A DNA stretch of 64,000 nucleotides from Bacteroidota bacterium (lineage in GTDB: Bacteria > Bacteroidota > Bacteroidia > Chitinophagales > Chitinophagaceae), in the NCBI GenBank assembly GCA_947448725.1, contig CANFOM010000005.1, positions 1-64,000 on the forward strand, written 5' to 3'. Each line of letters begins with the position of its first letter. The stretch's first letter is position 1. The translations under genes and the position numbers were made by a program. Positions 1 through 8,454 of the stretch are shown here, in pieces. The notes under the pieces are model-generated. The model saw only the letters and a program-made list of their open reading frames with translations, searched no databases and was not told where the DNA came from.

Positions 1-1
1 A

Positions 2-1258
2 GAAAAAAATAGTAGACGTCGATTTTTAAAAAATACTGCTGCAGTAGTAGCTGGATTTACCATAGTCCCAAGACAGGTTTTAGGACGTGGATTTTTAGCA
101 CCCAGTGATCAACTTACCAAAGGTATCATCGGCTTAGGCGGTATGGGTAGAGGTCATGTTCCTTATGCAGGAACAAGAGTAGTTGCTATTTGTGATGTAG
201 ATAAAAATCATTTACAAAGTGCTGCGGAATTAGTAGGTGGAAAAATAAAAACATTCCATGACCACCGCGAGTTAATCGCATTGCCTGAAGTAGATATTGT
301 TCATATTGCAACCCCTCCACATTGGCATGGTATAATGGCCATTGAAGCAGCTAAAGCAGGTAAAGATATTTGGTGTGAGAAACCAATGACCAGAACCATT
401 GGAGAAGGAAAGCGAGTGGTAGAAGCTGTTCAGCAGTATAAGCGCATGTTTAGATTAAATACTTGGTTCCGATTTGAAGATAATTTCTATGGCATGAATA
501 CCACGGTAAAGCCTATCAAAAAATTAGTAGAATCTGGATTATTAGGATGGCCATTAACGGTTACTGTAAGTAAAACCACTGGTTTTGATTGGAAATTTTA
601 TTGGGTAGGAAAAACAAAACTAGAAGAACAACCTGTTCCTGAAGAATTAGATTATGACAGATGGTTAGGACCAGCTCCATATAAACCATACAATGCGCAT
701 CGGGTTCATCAAACTTTTAGAGGCTATTGGGATTATGATGGTGGCGGATTAGGAGATATGGGACAACACTATATAGATCCAATACAATATTTTTTAGGGA
801 AAGATGAAACGAGTCCAGTGATGGTGGAAGTAGATGCAGAACAACAACATCCTGATGCTTGTGGAACTTTTAGAAAATTAACTTTCACTTACGAAGATGG
901 TTGTAAAATTATTTTAGATGGAGAAGCAACCGACCCCAATGCAGCCTATATAGAAGGTCCAAAAGGAAAATTGTTTAAAGGATTTAAATCAGACATTCCC
1001 AATTTAAAAGAAAAATTGGCTATGATGCCCGATCCTGATCCACAAGTGACCAATTTTTTAGATTCCGTAAAATACAGAACTCCATTTGCTTTGAATGAGT
1101 CTAATGGATTTAGATCTTGTACGATTATTAATATGGGGAAAATAGCTTTACAATTGGGAAGAAGCTTAAAATTTAATCCGGTAACTCAAGAATTTATCAA
1201 TGACGAAGAAGCTAATGGATTAATTCATCCAGCCATGCGTGCTCCTTGGAATATTTAA
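2..1258 (+). CDS. Tat-exported Gfo/Idh/MocA oxidoreductase, 5'-partial
   Basis: NAD(P)-dependent sugar oxidoreductase of the Gfo/Idh/MocA family. The reading frame is open to the left edge, so the true start lies outside the window. The first visible residues contain a twin-arginine signal (SRRRFLKNTAAVVAG), followed by a Rossmann segment (GIIGLGGMGRGH) that is imperfect for GxGxxG. The family motif EKP (WCEKPMTRTIGEGKRVVEA) is clear. The Asp/His-rich segment GGGLGDMGQHYIDP probably holds catalytic residues. It lies 23 bases before the probable start of a DUF1080 gene. In characterised Bacteroides systems this pairing oxidises a glycoside at C3 and then cleaves the 3-keto product. The ATG at 143 is internal to the protein and should not be taken as the start. 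Family assignment is firm; the substrate is inferred. Confidence 0.9.
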   Translation, partial: EKNSRRRFLKNTAAVVAGFTIVPRQVLGRGFLAPSDQLTKGIIGLGGMGRGHVPYAGTRVVAICDVDKNHLQSAAELVGGKIKTFHDHRELIALPEVDIVHIATPPHWHGIMAIEAAKAGKDIWCEKPMTRTIGEGKRVVEAVQQYKRMFRLNTWFRFEDNFYGMNTTVKPIKKLVESGLLGWPLTVTVSKTTGFDWKFYWVGKTKLEEQPVPEELDYDRWLGPAPYKPYNAHRVHQTFRGYWDYDGGGLGDMGQHYIDPIQYFLGKDETSPVMVEVDAEQQHPDACGTFRKLTFTYEDGCKIILDGEATDPNAAYIEGPKGKLFKGFKSDIPNLKEKLAMMPDPDPQVTNFLDSVKYRTPFALNESNGFRSCTIINMGKIALQLGRSLKFNPVTQEFINDEEANGLIHPAMRAPWNI

Positions 1259-1281
1259 CAATTGAAATAAAAATTATAAAA

Positions 1282-3447
1282 ATGAAATCACTTTTTTCCT
1301 ATATAGTCATCCTATTGCTAAGCCTAACACAGGTTCAAGCACAAAAAGAAGCTATTACTAAAACCATTGAGGTTTTTCCTTATCAACACAATACTGAAAT
1401 TAATTCATCCATAACCACCATGAAATCATGGGGGAAAAACGAATGGAAGCAATTGGTACAATTATTAAATGATGATTCTTTAAAATTAAAGTCTAGCTAT
1501 GCGCTAAATGCATTTGTAAACGAAGCTTCTTTAAATATTGAATTAAAAAAACAAACAGCAACCTTGTTGGCGAGTGTATATTCAGCAGCAAGTTCCTTCT
1601 ATGCAAAAGAAATTCTTATAAAACAACTAGCCTTATTAGGGGAGGATGCTTCGATTAAATTATTATCAAAATTATTAAAAGATGAAACCTTTGGTGGTAA
1701 TGCAGCTAGGGCGTTGGCCAGTATCCATTCACAAGCTTCAATAGCTGCTTTAACAAATGCCTTAGGGAATGCAAAGGGAGATAATAAAAAACACATTCAA
1801 GCAGCTTTAGACAATGTACATTTTGTTTTACCTGAAATAAAAATAGTTACTCCTGTAAAAGAAAAAGCAATATCCAATGCACAACATTTATTGTTGTTGC
1901 AAGATAAAATGGAAAAAGCTAGCAATCCAATTCAAAAAAGAAAGTTATTGGCCGAAGCCGAACACCTTCCAGGATTTGGCAGCTTTATGTTTGTAAGTAA
2001 ATTTTTAAATGATGCTGAAACCAACCAAGATGCTGCAAGAATTGTTTGTAAGCTTGCTATGTCAGATAAAAATATTAGAGGTGCTGATGTAAGAGCCGCG
2101 TTAGAAAAAGCGATTGATTTACTTCACGGTGAAGACAGTGCCATACTCGTATCTAAAACCAATGCCTATTTAAAATTATTGCCTTATGATTATGGATTTG
2201 TAAACTTATTTAATGGCAAAGACCTTACCAATTGGAAAGCATTAGTGGACAATCCAATCGCTCGAGCTAAAATGAGCGACGCTGCCTTACAAGCCGCAGA
2301 AAAAATTGCCAATGAAAAAACTAAAGGAGATTGGATCGCAAAAGATGGTTTATTAATATTCACAGGTCATGGCGATAATTTAGCCACAGAAAAAAAATAT
2401 GGAGATTTTGAAATGTATGTGGATTGGAAAATTACAGCGCAAGGGGATGCTGGTATTTATTTACGTGGTACTCCACAGGTGCAAATATGGGATACCAGCC
2501 GACATGATGTGGGCGCAGAAGTTGGCTCGGGCGGCTTATACAACAATCAAAAACATGTAAGCAAGCCACTAGTAGTAGCGGATAATAAAATTGGCGAATG
2601 GAATACTTTCCATATCATTATGAAAGGTGAAAAAGTAACTGTGTATTTAAATGGAATTTTAGTAACTGATAATATTGTCTTAGAAAACTATTGGGATCAT
2701 AATCTTCCCATTTTCACCAAAGAACAAATTGAGTTACAAGCGCATGGCACTTATGTAGCTTATCGAAATATTTATGTAAAAGAATTGCCTACAGCAACAG
2801 CCGTTAACATTTCTGAGGAAGAACAAAAACAAGGATTTGTTTCTTTGTTTGATGGTACTACTATTGAGCAATGGACTGGAAATACCTCAGGTTATTTAGT
2901 AAAAGAGGGAAGCTTAATGGTGAGTCCCGAAGAAGGCAGTGGAGGAAATTTATATACCAAGGAAGAATATGATAATTTTATTTATCGTTTCGAATTTCAA
3001 TTAACGCCTGGTTCTAATAATGGCATTGGAGTGCATGCGCCATTAGAAGGGGATGCTGCATATGTAGGTATGGAAATTCAGGTATTAGATAGTGAACATC
3101 CCATGTATGCTAAGCTTCAGCCCTATCAATACCATGGATCGGTATATGGTGTTATTCCTGCAAAAAGGGGTTATTTAAAACCAACTGGAGAGTGGAATCA
3201 AGAAGAAATAATGGTCAATGGCAGTAAAATTAAAGTAACCTTAAATGGAACAGTAATCGTGGATGGAGATTATGCTGCAGCTTCTATCAATGGAACCATG
3301 GATCACAATCAACACCCAGGTTTAGCACGTACCACTGGCCATTTAGGTTTCTTAGGCCATGGTGATGTGGTAAGATTTAAAAACATGAGAGTGAAAAAAA
3401 TAGTCCTGATAGAAAAATCTAAATCTAAAAAAAGAAAGGCCCATTAA
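1282..3447 (+). CDS. Secreted double DUF1080 (3-keto-disaccharide hydrolase/lyase-type) protein with helical-repeat N-terminus
   Basis: Start chosen at 1282 because it gives a clean signal peptide (MKSLFSYIVILLLSLTQVQAQ). An ATG at 1246 is in frame but overlaps the upstream gene and would bury the signal. Residues about 30-310 are helical and repeat-like (HEAT-type look). They are followed by two DUF1080 jelly-roll domains, one opening with GFVNLFNGKDLTNWKA (about 310-510) and the second with GFVSLFDGTTIEQWTG (about 520-710). DUF1080 members include enzymes acting on 3-keto-glycosides. The upstream Tat oxidoreductase fits this, and the two are probably co-transcribed. The C-terminus is basic (KSKSKKRKAH). 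Two catalytic-type domains in one chain are notable; I cannot tell whether both are active. Confidence 0.85.
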   Translation: MKSLFSYIVILLLSLTQVQAQKEAITKTIEVFPYQHNTEINSSITTMKSWGKNEWKQLVQLLNDDSLKLKSSYALNAFVNEASLNIELKKQTATLLASVYSAASSFYAKEILIKQLALLGEDASIKLLSKLLKDETFGGNAARALASIHSQASIAALTNALGNAKGDNKKHIQAALDNVHFVLPEIKIVTPVKEKAISNAQHLLLLQDKMEKASNPIQKRKLLAEAEHLPGFGSFMFVSKFLNDAETNQDAARIVCKLAMSDKNIRGADVRAALEKAIDLLHGEDSAILVSKTNAYLKLLPYDYGFVNLFNGKDLTNWKALVDNPIARAKMSDAALQAAEKIANEKTKGDWIAKDGLLIFTGHGDNLATEKKYGDFEMYVDWKITAQGDAGIYLRGTPQVQIWDTSRHDVGAEVGSGGLYNNQKHVSKPLVVADNKIGEWNTFHIIMKGEKVTVYLNGILVTDNIVLENYWDHNLPIFTKEQIELQAHGTYVAYRNIYVKELPTATAVNISEEEQKQGFVSLFDGTTIEQWTGNTSGYLVKEGSLMVSPEEGSGGNLYTKEEYDNFIYRFEFQLTPGSNNGIGVHAPLEGDAAYVGMEIQVLDSEHPMYAKLQPYQYHGSVYGVIPAKRGYLKPTGEWNQEEIMVNGSKIKVTLNGTVIVDGDYAAASINGTMDHNQHPGLARTTGHLGFLGHGDVVRFKNMRVKKIVLIEKSKSKKRKAH

Positions 3448-3491
3448 TATTTGATTGGCTAAACAGCAACCATCTATTGCTTATTTAAAAT

Positions 3492-3523
3492 AAAAAAACC
3501 CTCACAAATTGTGAGGGTTTTTT
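3492..3523. terminator. Bidirectional intrinsic terminator
   Basis: The stem accctcac / gtgagggt has a 5-base loop and is flanked by an A-run on the left and a T-run on the right. It can therefore end both the DUF1080 transcript and the convergent TonB receptor transcript. Confidence 0.85.
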
Positions 3524-3545
3524 GTATATATAGTGAATTATATAA

Positions 3546-6086
3546 TTAGAAGTTGATTTTCAAACTAATGTCTGATGTTCTTCCCCAGCCTTTAAATCCA
3601 GAACCCAATGTACCTGCACCAGTACCGCCTGCATCATTGGCTTCAATCCAATAGCCTTTGTCAAAGAAGTTGTATACATGCGCAGCAGCGTATGAATCTA
3701 AATTACCTATTTTAAACTTATACCCTAATCTAGCATTAAAAATACCAAAGGAAGGAAGTTTGTAAGGTTGAGAATAAATAGTAGCACTTGTTCTTGAAGA
3801 TGGATCATAATAAGCATAATACTTATCATTATAAGTAAAATCGCCACCAATATCAAAAGTACTAGTTACTTGATATCTAGCTAACAAACCACTGGTAAAT
3901 TGAGGTTGGTCACCTACATATAAACCATCAGAATATACATTTACTTTTGTATCAGTATTTTTTACATCATCATGCAAAACTGCCGTAGCATTTCCTACCC
4001 ATCTCCAATCTCCATAAGAAGTAAATGCACCAATTTCTAATTGCTTAGATACTTTATATTTAGCTTCTGCTTCCACACCTCTGTGTAAGGCACCTTGACC
4101 AGAAATTAAAGCTCTATATTGTGTGCCATCTGCATTGTTTAGTAATGGAGAAGTTAAAGAACGATTAAAGAATACAGTATAATAAGCATTTAATTTAAAT
4201 GTAAATAAATTTGAACGGAATCCATATCCAGCTTCTACCGATTTTGCTTCTTCATTTTGAATGTTTGAATTCACAGCATTTCCAGAAATAGGGCTGCTGG
4301 TGGTAGTAGTACCATTATAAATAAAGCTTAAATACGGTGCTCTGCTATAGGCTCCTACACTTGCAAAAATATTATTTGCTTCATCAATATTATAGTTTAC
4401 CCCTGTTTTAAGATTAAACCCAGTAATATTAACTTTATCAGCATTGAATTCTTTGTGCATTAAATTGTATCTATCTACTCTACCATAATTAGTTTCAGAC
4501 ACAGCACCTTGTAAGAATAAGGATACATCATCTTTAGTATATTCTAATTGTCCAAATGCACCTAAATAATTAACCAAGCCGTCATAATCATAAGCAACAC
4601 GATTATTAGCTGGAGTAACTTTAGTAACATCAACATAAGAGCTTACATTAGGATCAACTGTCGCTTTAGTATTAAACGGATCATTGAAGAAAGCACCACC
4701 TACTAAGTCTCTCATTTCACGGAAGTGTGTTCCTTTATAAGTTCTGCCATCAACACCAAAAGTTAAATTTACGTTTGGACTTAGCTCTGTATTTAAAGTA
4801 GATAAAATACCTGTCCAAATATGGTTATTAATCGAGTTTCTAATAGCAAATGAAGAGCCCTTACTAGAAGCAGCACTTGCAATTGCAGTAGGGTCCATAA
4901 TTAAATAGCCATTACCACCATCTCTTGTAGAAGGTGTTGTTCCAATAGTACCACTACCACCACCATGTCCGAAAGAAGTATACACTGAAGTAGTCAATGT
5001 AGTTTTCTTACTTAGCGTCCAATAATCATTCAAACTAAAAACTGGTTTGTGGAAATAGTTAATATTGATATTCTTTCTAGTCATATCTGCAAATTCATAA
5101 ACGTCTTTATTGTACTTCAAACCATATTTTGCATATTCTGCAGGTGTTAATCGAGTACTTCTTTGGCCGTGTTCTTGAGGCGCACCTAAAGCAGTAAATT
5201 GAATTTTGTGCTTACCTAAATCTTTTGAATAAGATAAGAAATAAGAATACGCATTCGTAAATGTATTATTAACATAACCATTGCCTTGTGTAGTTGATCC
5301 TACGAAAGAAAATGCACCCTTCTTTGTATTTCCTGTAGACAAAGACAATACAGTATGTGATTGACCAAAATCAGTCAATGATTGTTGAATAGAACCGCCT
5401 TTTTCAGCATCGGTTGTTTTAGTAATGATATTCATAGTACCTCCAATAGATTGGATCGCTAATTTAGAAGCACCCATACCTCTTTGTACTTGAATTTGTT
5501 TTAAGGCATCACCAATACCTGCCCAGTTGGAGAAATAAACTGTACCACCTTCCATATCATTAACAGGTACACCATTGATTAATACTGCAATGTTTTTATT
5601 ATCAAAACCTCTAATATTAATTCTTGAATCACCATAACCACCACCCGCTTTAGTTACAAATGCAGATGGAGTAATTCTTAATAATTCAGGTAATTCTTGT
5701 GTACCTAAATTTTCTTGAGCAAATCTTGCATTGATCGTTGAAATGGCTACTGGCGTTTTTCTATCTACACCTAAGTTAGCAAAAACAGCTACCTCTTTTA
5801 AACCAATGGAGGTAGATTCTAGTTCTACAACGAGGTCATCAATTGCTGCTATTGTAGCAGTTTTGAAACCAACATAAGCTATTGAAATGCTTTCTCCTTT
5901 TTTTGTAGTCTTCAATTCAAAAGTACCATCTAATCCAGAGGTAACATTTTCTCCTTTTTCACTAGTAATAGTAGCATTTGCTAATACTTCTTTGGTTGTT
6001 TGGTCAACAACCTTTCCTTTAATCTGAGCAAATGACGATAAACCTAAAGTCATTAAACCAATCATCAGGATGGTTATTTTTTTCAT
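3546..6086 (-). CDS. TonB-dependent outer membrane receptor
   Basis: 846-residue outer membrane receptor for TonB-energised import. There is a signal peptide (MKKITILMIGLMTLGLSSFAQ). Next comes a carboxypeptidase-regulatory-like beta-sandwich (about 22-100, IKGKVVDQTTKEVLANATI). The plug follows (about 105-235), with INIRGFDNKNIAVLINGVPV and the plug end IGGTMNIITK, then a C-terminal 22-strand-type barrel ending in an aromatic-rich strand (DISLKINF). It is shorter than typical SusC proteins (about 1000 residues) and has no SusD neighbour, so it is more like a siderophore, metal or vitamin receptor than a glycan SusC. The ligand is unknown. It is monocistronic: a terminator lies downstream and the upstream gene is nearly 200 bases away. 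Confidence 0.93.
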   Translation of the reverse strand: MKKITILMIGLMTLGLSSFAQIKGKVVDQTTKEVLANATITSEKGENVTSGLDGTFELKTTKKGESISIAYVGFKTATIAAIDDLVVELESTSIGLKEVAVFANLGVDRKTPVAISTINARFAQENLGTQELPELLRITPSAFVTKAGGGYGDSRINIRGFDNKNIAVLINGVPVNDMEGGTVYFSNWAGIGDALKQIQVQRGMGASKLAIQSIGGTMNIITKTTDAEKGGSIQQSLTDFGQSHTVLSLSTGNTKKGAFSFVGSTTQGNGYVNNTFTNAYSYFLSYSKDLGKHKIQFTALGAPQEHGQRSTRLTPAEYAKYGLKYNKDVYEFADMTRKNININYFHKPVFSLNDYWTLSKKTTLTTSVYTSFGHGGGSGTIGTTPSTRDGGNGYLIMDPTAIASAASSKGSSFAIRNSINNHIWTGILSTLNTELSPNVNLTFGVDGRTYKGTHFREMRDLVGGAFFNDPFNTKATVDPNVSSYVDVTKVTPANNRVAYDYDGLVNYLGAFGQLEYTKDDVSLFLQGAVSETNYGRVDRYNLMHKEFNADKVNITGFNLKTGVNYNIDEANNIFASVGAYSRAPYLSFIYNGTTTTSSPISGNAVNSNIQNEEAKSVEAGYGFRSNLFTFKLNAYYTVFFNRSLTSPLLNNADGTQYRALISGQGALHRGVEAEAKYKVSKQLEIGAFTSYGDWRWVGNATAVLHDDVKNTDTKVNVYSDGLYVGDQPQFTSGLLARYQVTSTFDIGGDFTYNDKYYAYYDPSSRTSATIYSQPYKLPSFGIFNARLGYKFKIGNLDSYAAAHVYNFFDKGYWIEANDAGGTGAGTLGSGFKGWGRTSDISLKINF

Positions 6087-6202
6087 GTTTTGTAGTTTAA
6101 AATTTAAAATATATTTTCTAGTTACTTATTTTATATCAGTGAGTCTCTTACTTTACAACCAAGTCCAAGAATGATTCAACTATTAAAGGTTGAATTATTT
6201 CG

Positions 6203-6210
6203 CAAAATTA
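6203..6210 (-). promoter_or_regulatory. Candidate -7 promoter box of the TonB receptor
   Basis: On the minus strand this reads TAATTTTG, matching the Bacteroidota -7 consensus TAnnTTTG. It would give a 5' untranslated region of about 110 bases before the receptor start at 6086. No good -33 TTTG is seen. Confidence 0.45.
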
Positions 6211-6282
6211 GTCCAAAATCTGAAAAAATCATTCACAATTGATTAACAAATAATTAATAATAGTGAGGAAAAACTATAGGGT

Positions 6283-7158
6283 CTATTTTTCCAAGGCTAA
6301 TAAATAGGTAAAAATGATATAACTGATTGAATTTGAATTACTTAAGGTATAAATTTGATCATCTATTTGGCTTACTGGTAGGATTCTTTTAGTGGAACTG
6401 CTAATAAACACTTCTTTAGCTGTCTTTAGTTCGGATAAGGTTATGTCCCTGATTTCAAATTCAATACCTTGATTAGCAGCTACTTGTAGTATATTTTTCC
6501 GAGTAACCCCTTTTAACATATTAACTGCGGGGGTAATGAGTTTATTTTGATGCGTGACCATAAAAATATTAGACCTGGGGCATTCGGTGATACTCCCGTC
6601 CTGGTAATACAAAATATCATCTGCCCCCTTGTTTTTCATCCAGGGTTGAAGCCAAATGGCCATTAAATAATCGGTGGTTTTGACTTCGGCCAATTGACGT
6701 TGATACTCATAACTAGCCAAATGAATCCCTTTTGTTGAAAATTGATGGCTGGGTGGAGCTAGTGTTTGTTCTATTATAATAAGATGTGGCTGAGCAATCG
6801 TATACCCATCAGGTGCATCTCCTCCCGCTATCAGTAAGCGAATACCAGCAAATTCTAATTTATTTTTTTCAATAAGTGTAGCCACTATATTTTTTATATC
6901 CTCTTTGGATTCTTTTATAGATAAACGCATTATAGCTGCCGAATTAAAAAAGCGATCTAAATGATCGTCGATAAATAAAGGCTGATGATGCGCTACTCTT
7001 AAAAAATCAAAAATACCATATCCACGCTGAACCAATAAATCGGATACAGGGACCCCAGCATTGTCAATAGGTACAATTTCATTATTAGCATAACAATAAA
7101 TCGTGTTCAATAGAAAATATTTTAGAAGTTGGCCAAAAAGAAAGATCCAATGATTCAT
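6283..7158 (-). CDS. Aminotransferase class IV (branched-chain / D-amino acid / aminodeoxychorismate lyase family)
   Basis: PLP fold-type IV enzyme of about 275-291 residues. Family marks are RGYGIFDFLRV near the N-terminus and the PLP-lysine region AEVKTTDYLMAIW. The phosphate/substrate loop is GSITECPRSNIFMV, followed by the GVTRKNIL segment. Such enzymes are BCAT, D-amino acid transaminase or PabC, and sequence alone does not separate them here. The annotated ATG at 7158 adds about 16 hydrophobic residues not typical of the family. A TTG at 7110 (LNTIYCYANNEIVPID) would give a normal N-terminus and may be the real start. It is divergent from the next gene, with about 67 bases between. Confidence 0.85.
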   Translation of the reverse strand: MNHWIFLFGQLLKYFLLNTIYCYANNEIVPIDNAGVPVSDLLVQRGYGIFDFLRVAHHQPLFIDDHLDRFFNSAAIMRLSIKESKEDIKNIVATLIEKNKLEFAGIRLLIAGGDAPDGYTIAQPHLIIIEQTLAPPSHQFSTKGIHLASYEYQRQLAEVKTTDYLMAIWLQPWMKNKGADDILYYQDGSITECPRSNIFMVTHQNKLITPAVNMLKGVTRKNILQVAANQGIEFEIRDITLSELKTAKEVFISSSTKRILPVSQIDDQIYTLSNSNSISYIIFTYLLALEK

Positions 7159-7225
7159 TTCAAATGTAAGAAATTAATCTGCTGATAAGTAATACAAAAT
7201 CGTAAATTTAGGGTAACACTACTTT

Positions 7226-8332
7226 TTGACAAATTTTTTTGACCATATTAATAAATCCGACGAGCCGGAAAAACCTTCAAAGAAAAAGCCCATCTTTCCT
7301 ATCAATAAAGAACTGCGCGCTTATTTAGTACGTTATGGTCGAGAAGTAAACTTACCAGTTAGTTATCAAGATTTACAAAGGTATACTTACTCTATTCCAT
7401 TAAAAGATAAAAAAGGAAATGAAAGTAGTTGGGAAAAATTATCCTTTGATATGAAAGAGTGGGAGTTTTTAAGACAAGGCTTGGTAAAAATTTATGCAAT
7501 TTTAAAAACCGAAGGAGATACCACCCTTATCAATCATTTGGATGTAGCAAGAATTGATTTTTGTTATTTTGGAAACAGTCAGCCTTTTAGAGTTAGAATT
7601 GTCAATAAATTAAATGACAATTACGATCATTATTATATTAAACAAGCAGATGCCAGTAGAGTATATGGTTTAGAATTAGAGCATTTACTTTCTCCCAATC
7701 GTATTACTTATTTTACCCATCAAACTACTTTGGTCGAAGAGCATATACCTGGTATTCCGGGAGATATATTTATTGCCGATCATTTAAATAACCCCACCAC
7801 TAATGTAATTAGACTTGCTAAAGAATTTGTAAAATTTAATGAGCGATGTTTTGTACAATTATTAGGAGACATGCGTTCTTATAATTATGTGGTTAATATT
7901 ATTCCCGATATTGAAGATTTTCAATATCGAATTCGTGCAATTGATTTTGATCAACAGTCTTATGAAGGAAGAAAAAATTTATACCTTCCTCAATTTTTTA
8001 AAGAAAATATTGCCTTCGTAAACCTTGTTAGCGAACATTTAGACAAAGAATCTATTGCACAATACCAGGCCGAAGAAAGAACGATGATGACTTTTAGATT
8101 GGCCTCTGCTAGGTATAGAATGAACGATTTATTTGATATAATGTGTGCAGATACCATTTCCACCACCGAAAAAATTAATAGCCTAAAAACAAGTCTCGCA
8201 GGACATTTCAAAGAATCAACTAACTATAATAAAGCCAAAACAATGGGGCAAGTTGTAAAGAGACATTTAAAACAAACGCTGCAAAAAAATCTATTGCTTA
8301 TCCCAAAATCTTCTGCACGCAATAACGATTAG
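7226..8332 (+). CDS. Unrecognised protein with protein-kinase-like ATP-site motifs
   Basis: 368 residues, no signal peptide, cytosolic. I do not recognise a named family. The chain nonetheless shows the order of elements of a kinase-like fold: a possible VAIK-type lysine (HYYIKQADAS, K139), a helix-C-like glutamate (LELEHLL, about 150-152), and a hinge-like LVEEHIPGIPGD (169-180). A catalytic-loop-like LGDMRSYNYVV (D215, N220) and a DFG-like AIDFDQQ (D240, D242) follow. Basic residues are frequent at both ends. The start is TTG at 7226: an in-frame TAA sits at 7214 and the first in-frame ATG is codon 76, so a non-ATG start is required. Function unknown; kinase-like fold is inference. Confidence 0.7.
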   Translation: MTNFFDHINKSDEPEKPSKKKPIFPINKELRAYLVRYGREVNLPVSYQDLQRYTYSIPLKDKKGNESSWEKLSFDMKEWEFLRQGLVKIYAILKTEGDTTLINHLDVARIDFCYFGNSQPFRVRIVNKLNDNYDHYYIKQADASRVYGLELEHLLSPNRITYFTHQTTLVEEHIPGIPGDIFIADHLNNPTTNVIRLAKEFVKFNERCFVQLLGDMRSYNYVVNIIPDIEDFQYRIRAIDFDQQSYEGRKNLYLPQFFKENIAFVNLVSEHLDKESIAQYQAEERTMMTFRLASARYRMNDLFDIMCADTISTTEKINSLKTSLAGHFKESTNYNKAKTMGQVVKRHLKQTLQKNLLLIPKSSARNND

Positions 8333-8370
8333 CAAAAGAAGCGTAAAGTCATTTTTTACTTTTATTTACT

Positions 8371-8384
8371 ATGATGTAAATCAT
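8371..8384. promoter_or_regulatory. FNR/CRP-type palindromic operator
   Basis: The sequence ATGATGTAAATCAT contains TGAT-N4-ATCA, the half-site pair recognised by FNR/DNR-type regulators of the CRP family. It lies 70 bases before the ATG of the [4Fe-4S] membrane protein at 8454. No regulator gene of this family is in the window. Confidence 0.5.
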
Positions 8385-8406
8385 ATTTTGCAATTTTTAA
8401 TTTTTA

Positions 8407-8454
8407 TATTTTTCGCTTTTAATTGAATAAACTTTAATCTTTAAGCGAAAAATA
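8407..8454 (+). repeat. 12-bp perfect inverted repeat overlapping a start codon
   Basis: tatttttcgctt (8407-8418) is the exact reverse complement of aagcgaaaaata (8443-8454), with a 24-base loop. The 3' arm ends on the A of the start codon of the downstream gene, so in mRNA the hairpin would hide the initiation region. Confidence 0.6.

Noticed and set aside
3546..6086. SusC-type glycan receptor with a polysaccharide utilisation locus
   Set aside because: No SusD neighbour, shorter than SusC, and the adjacent genes are not glycan-specific, so a generic TonB receptor call is safer.
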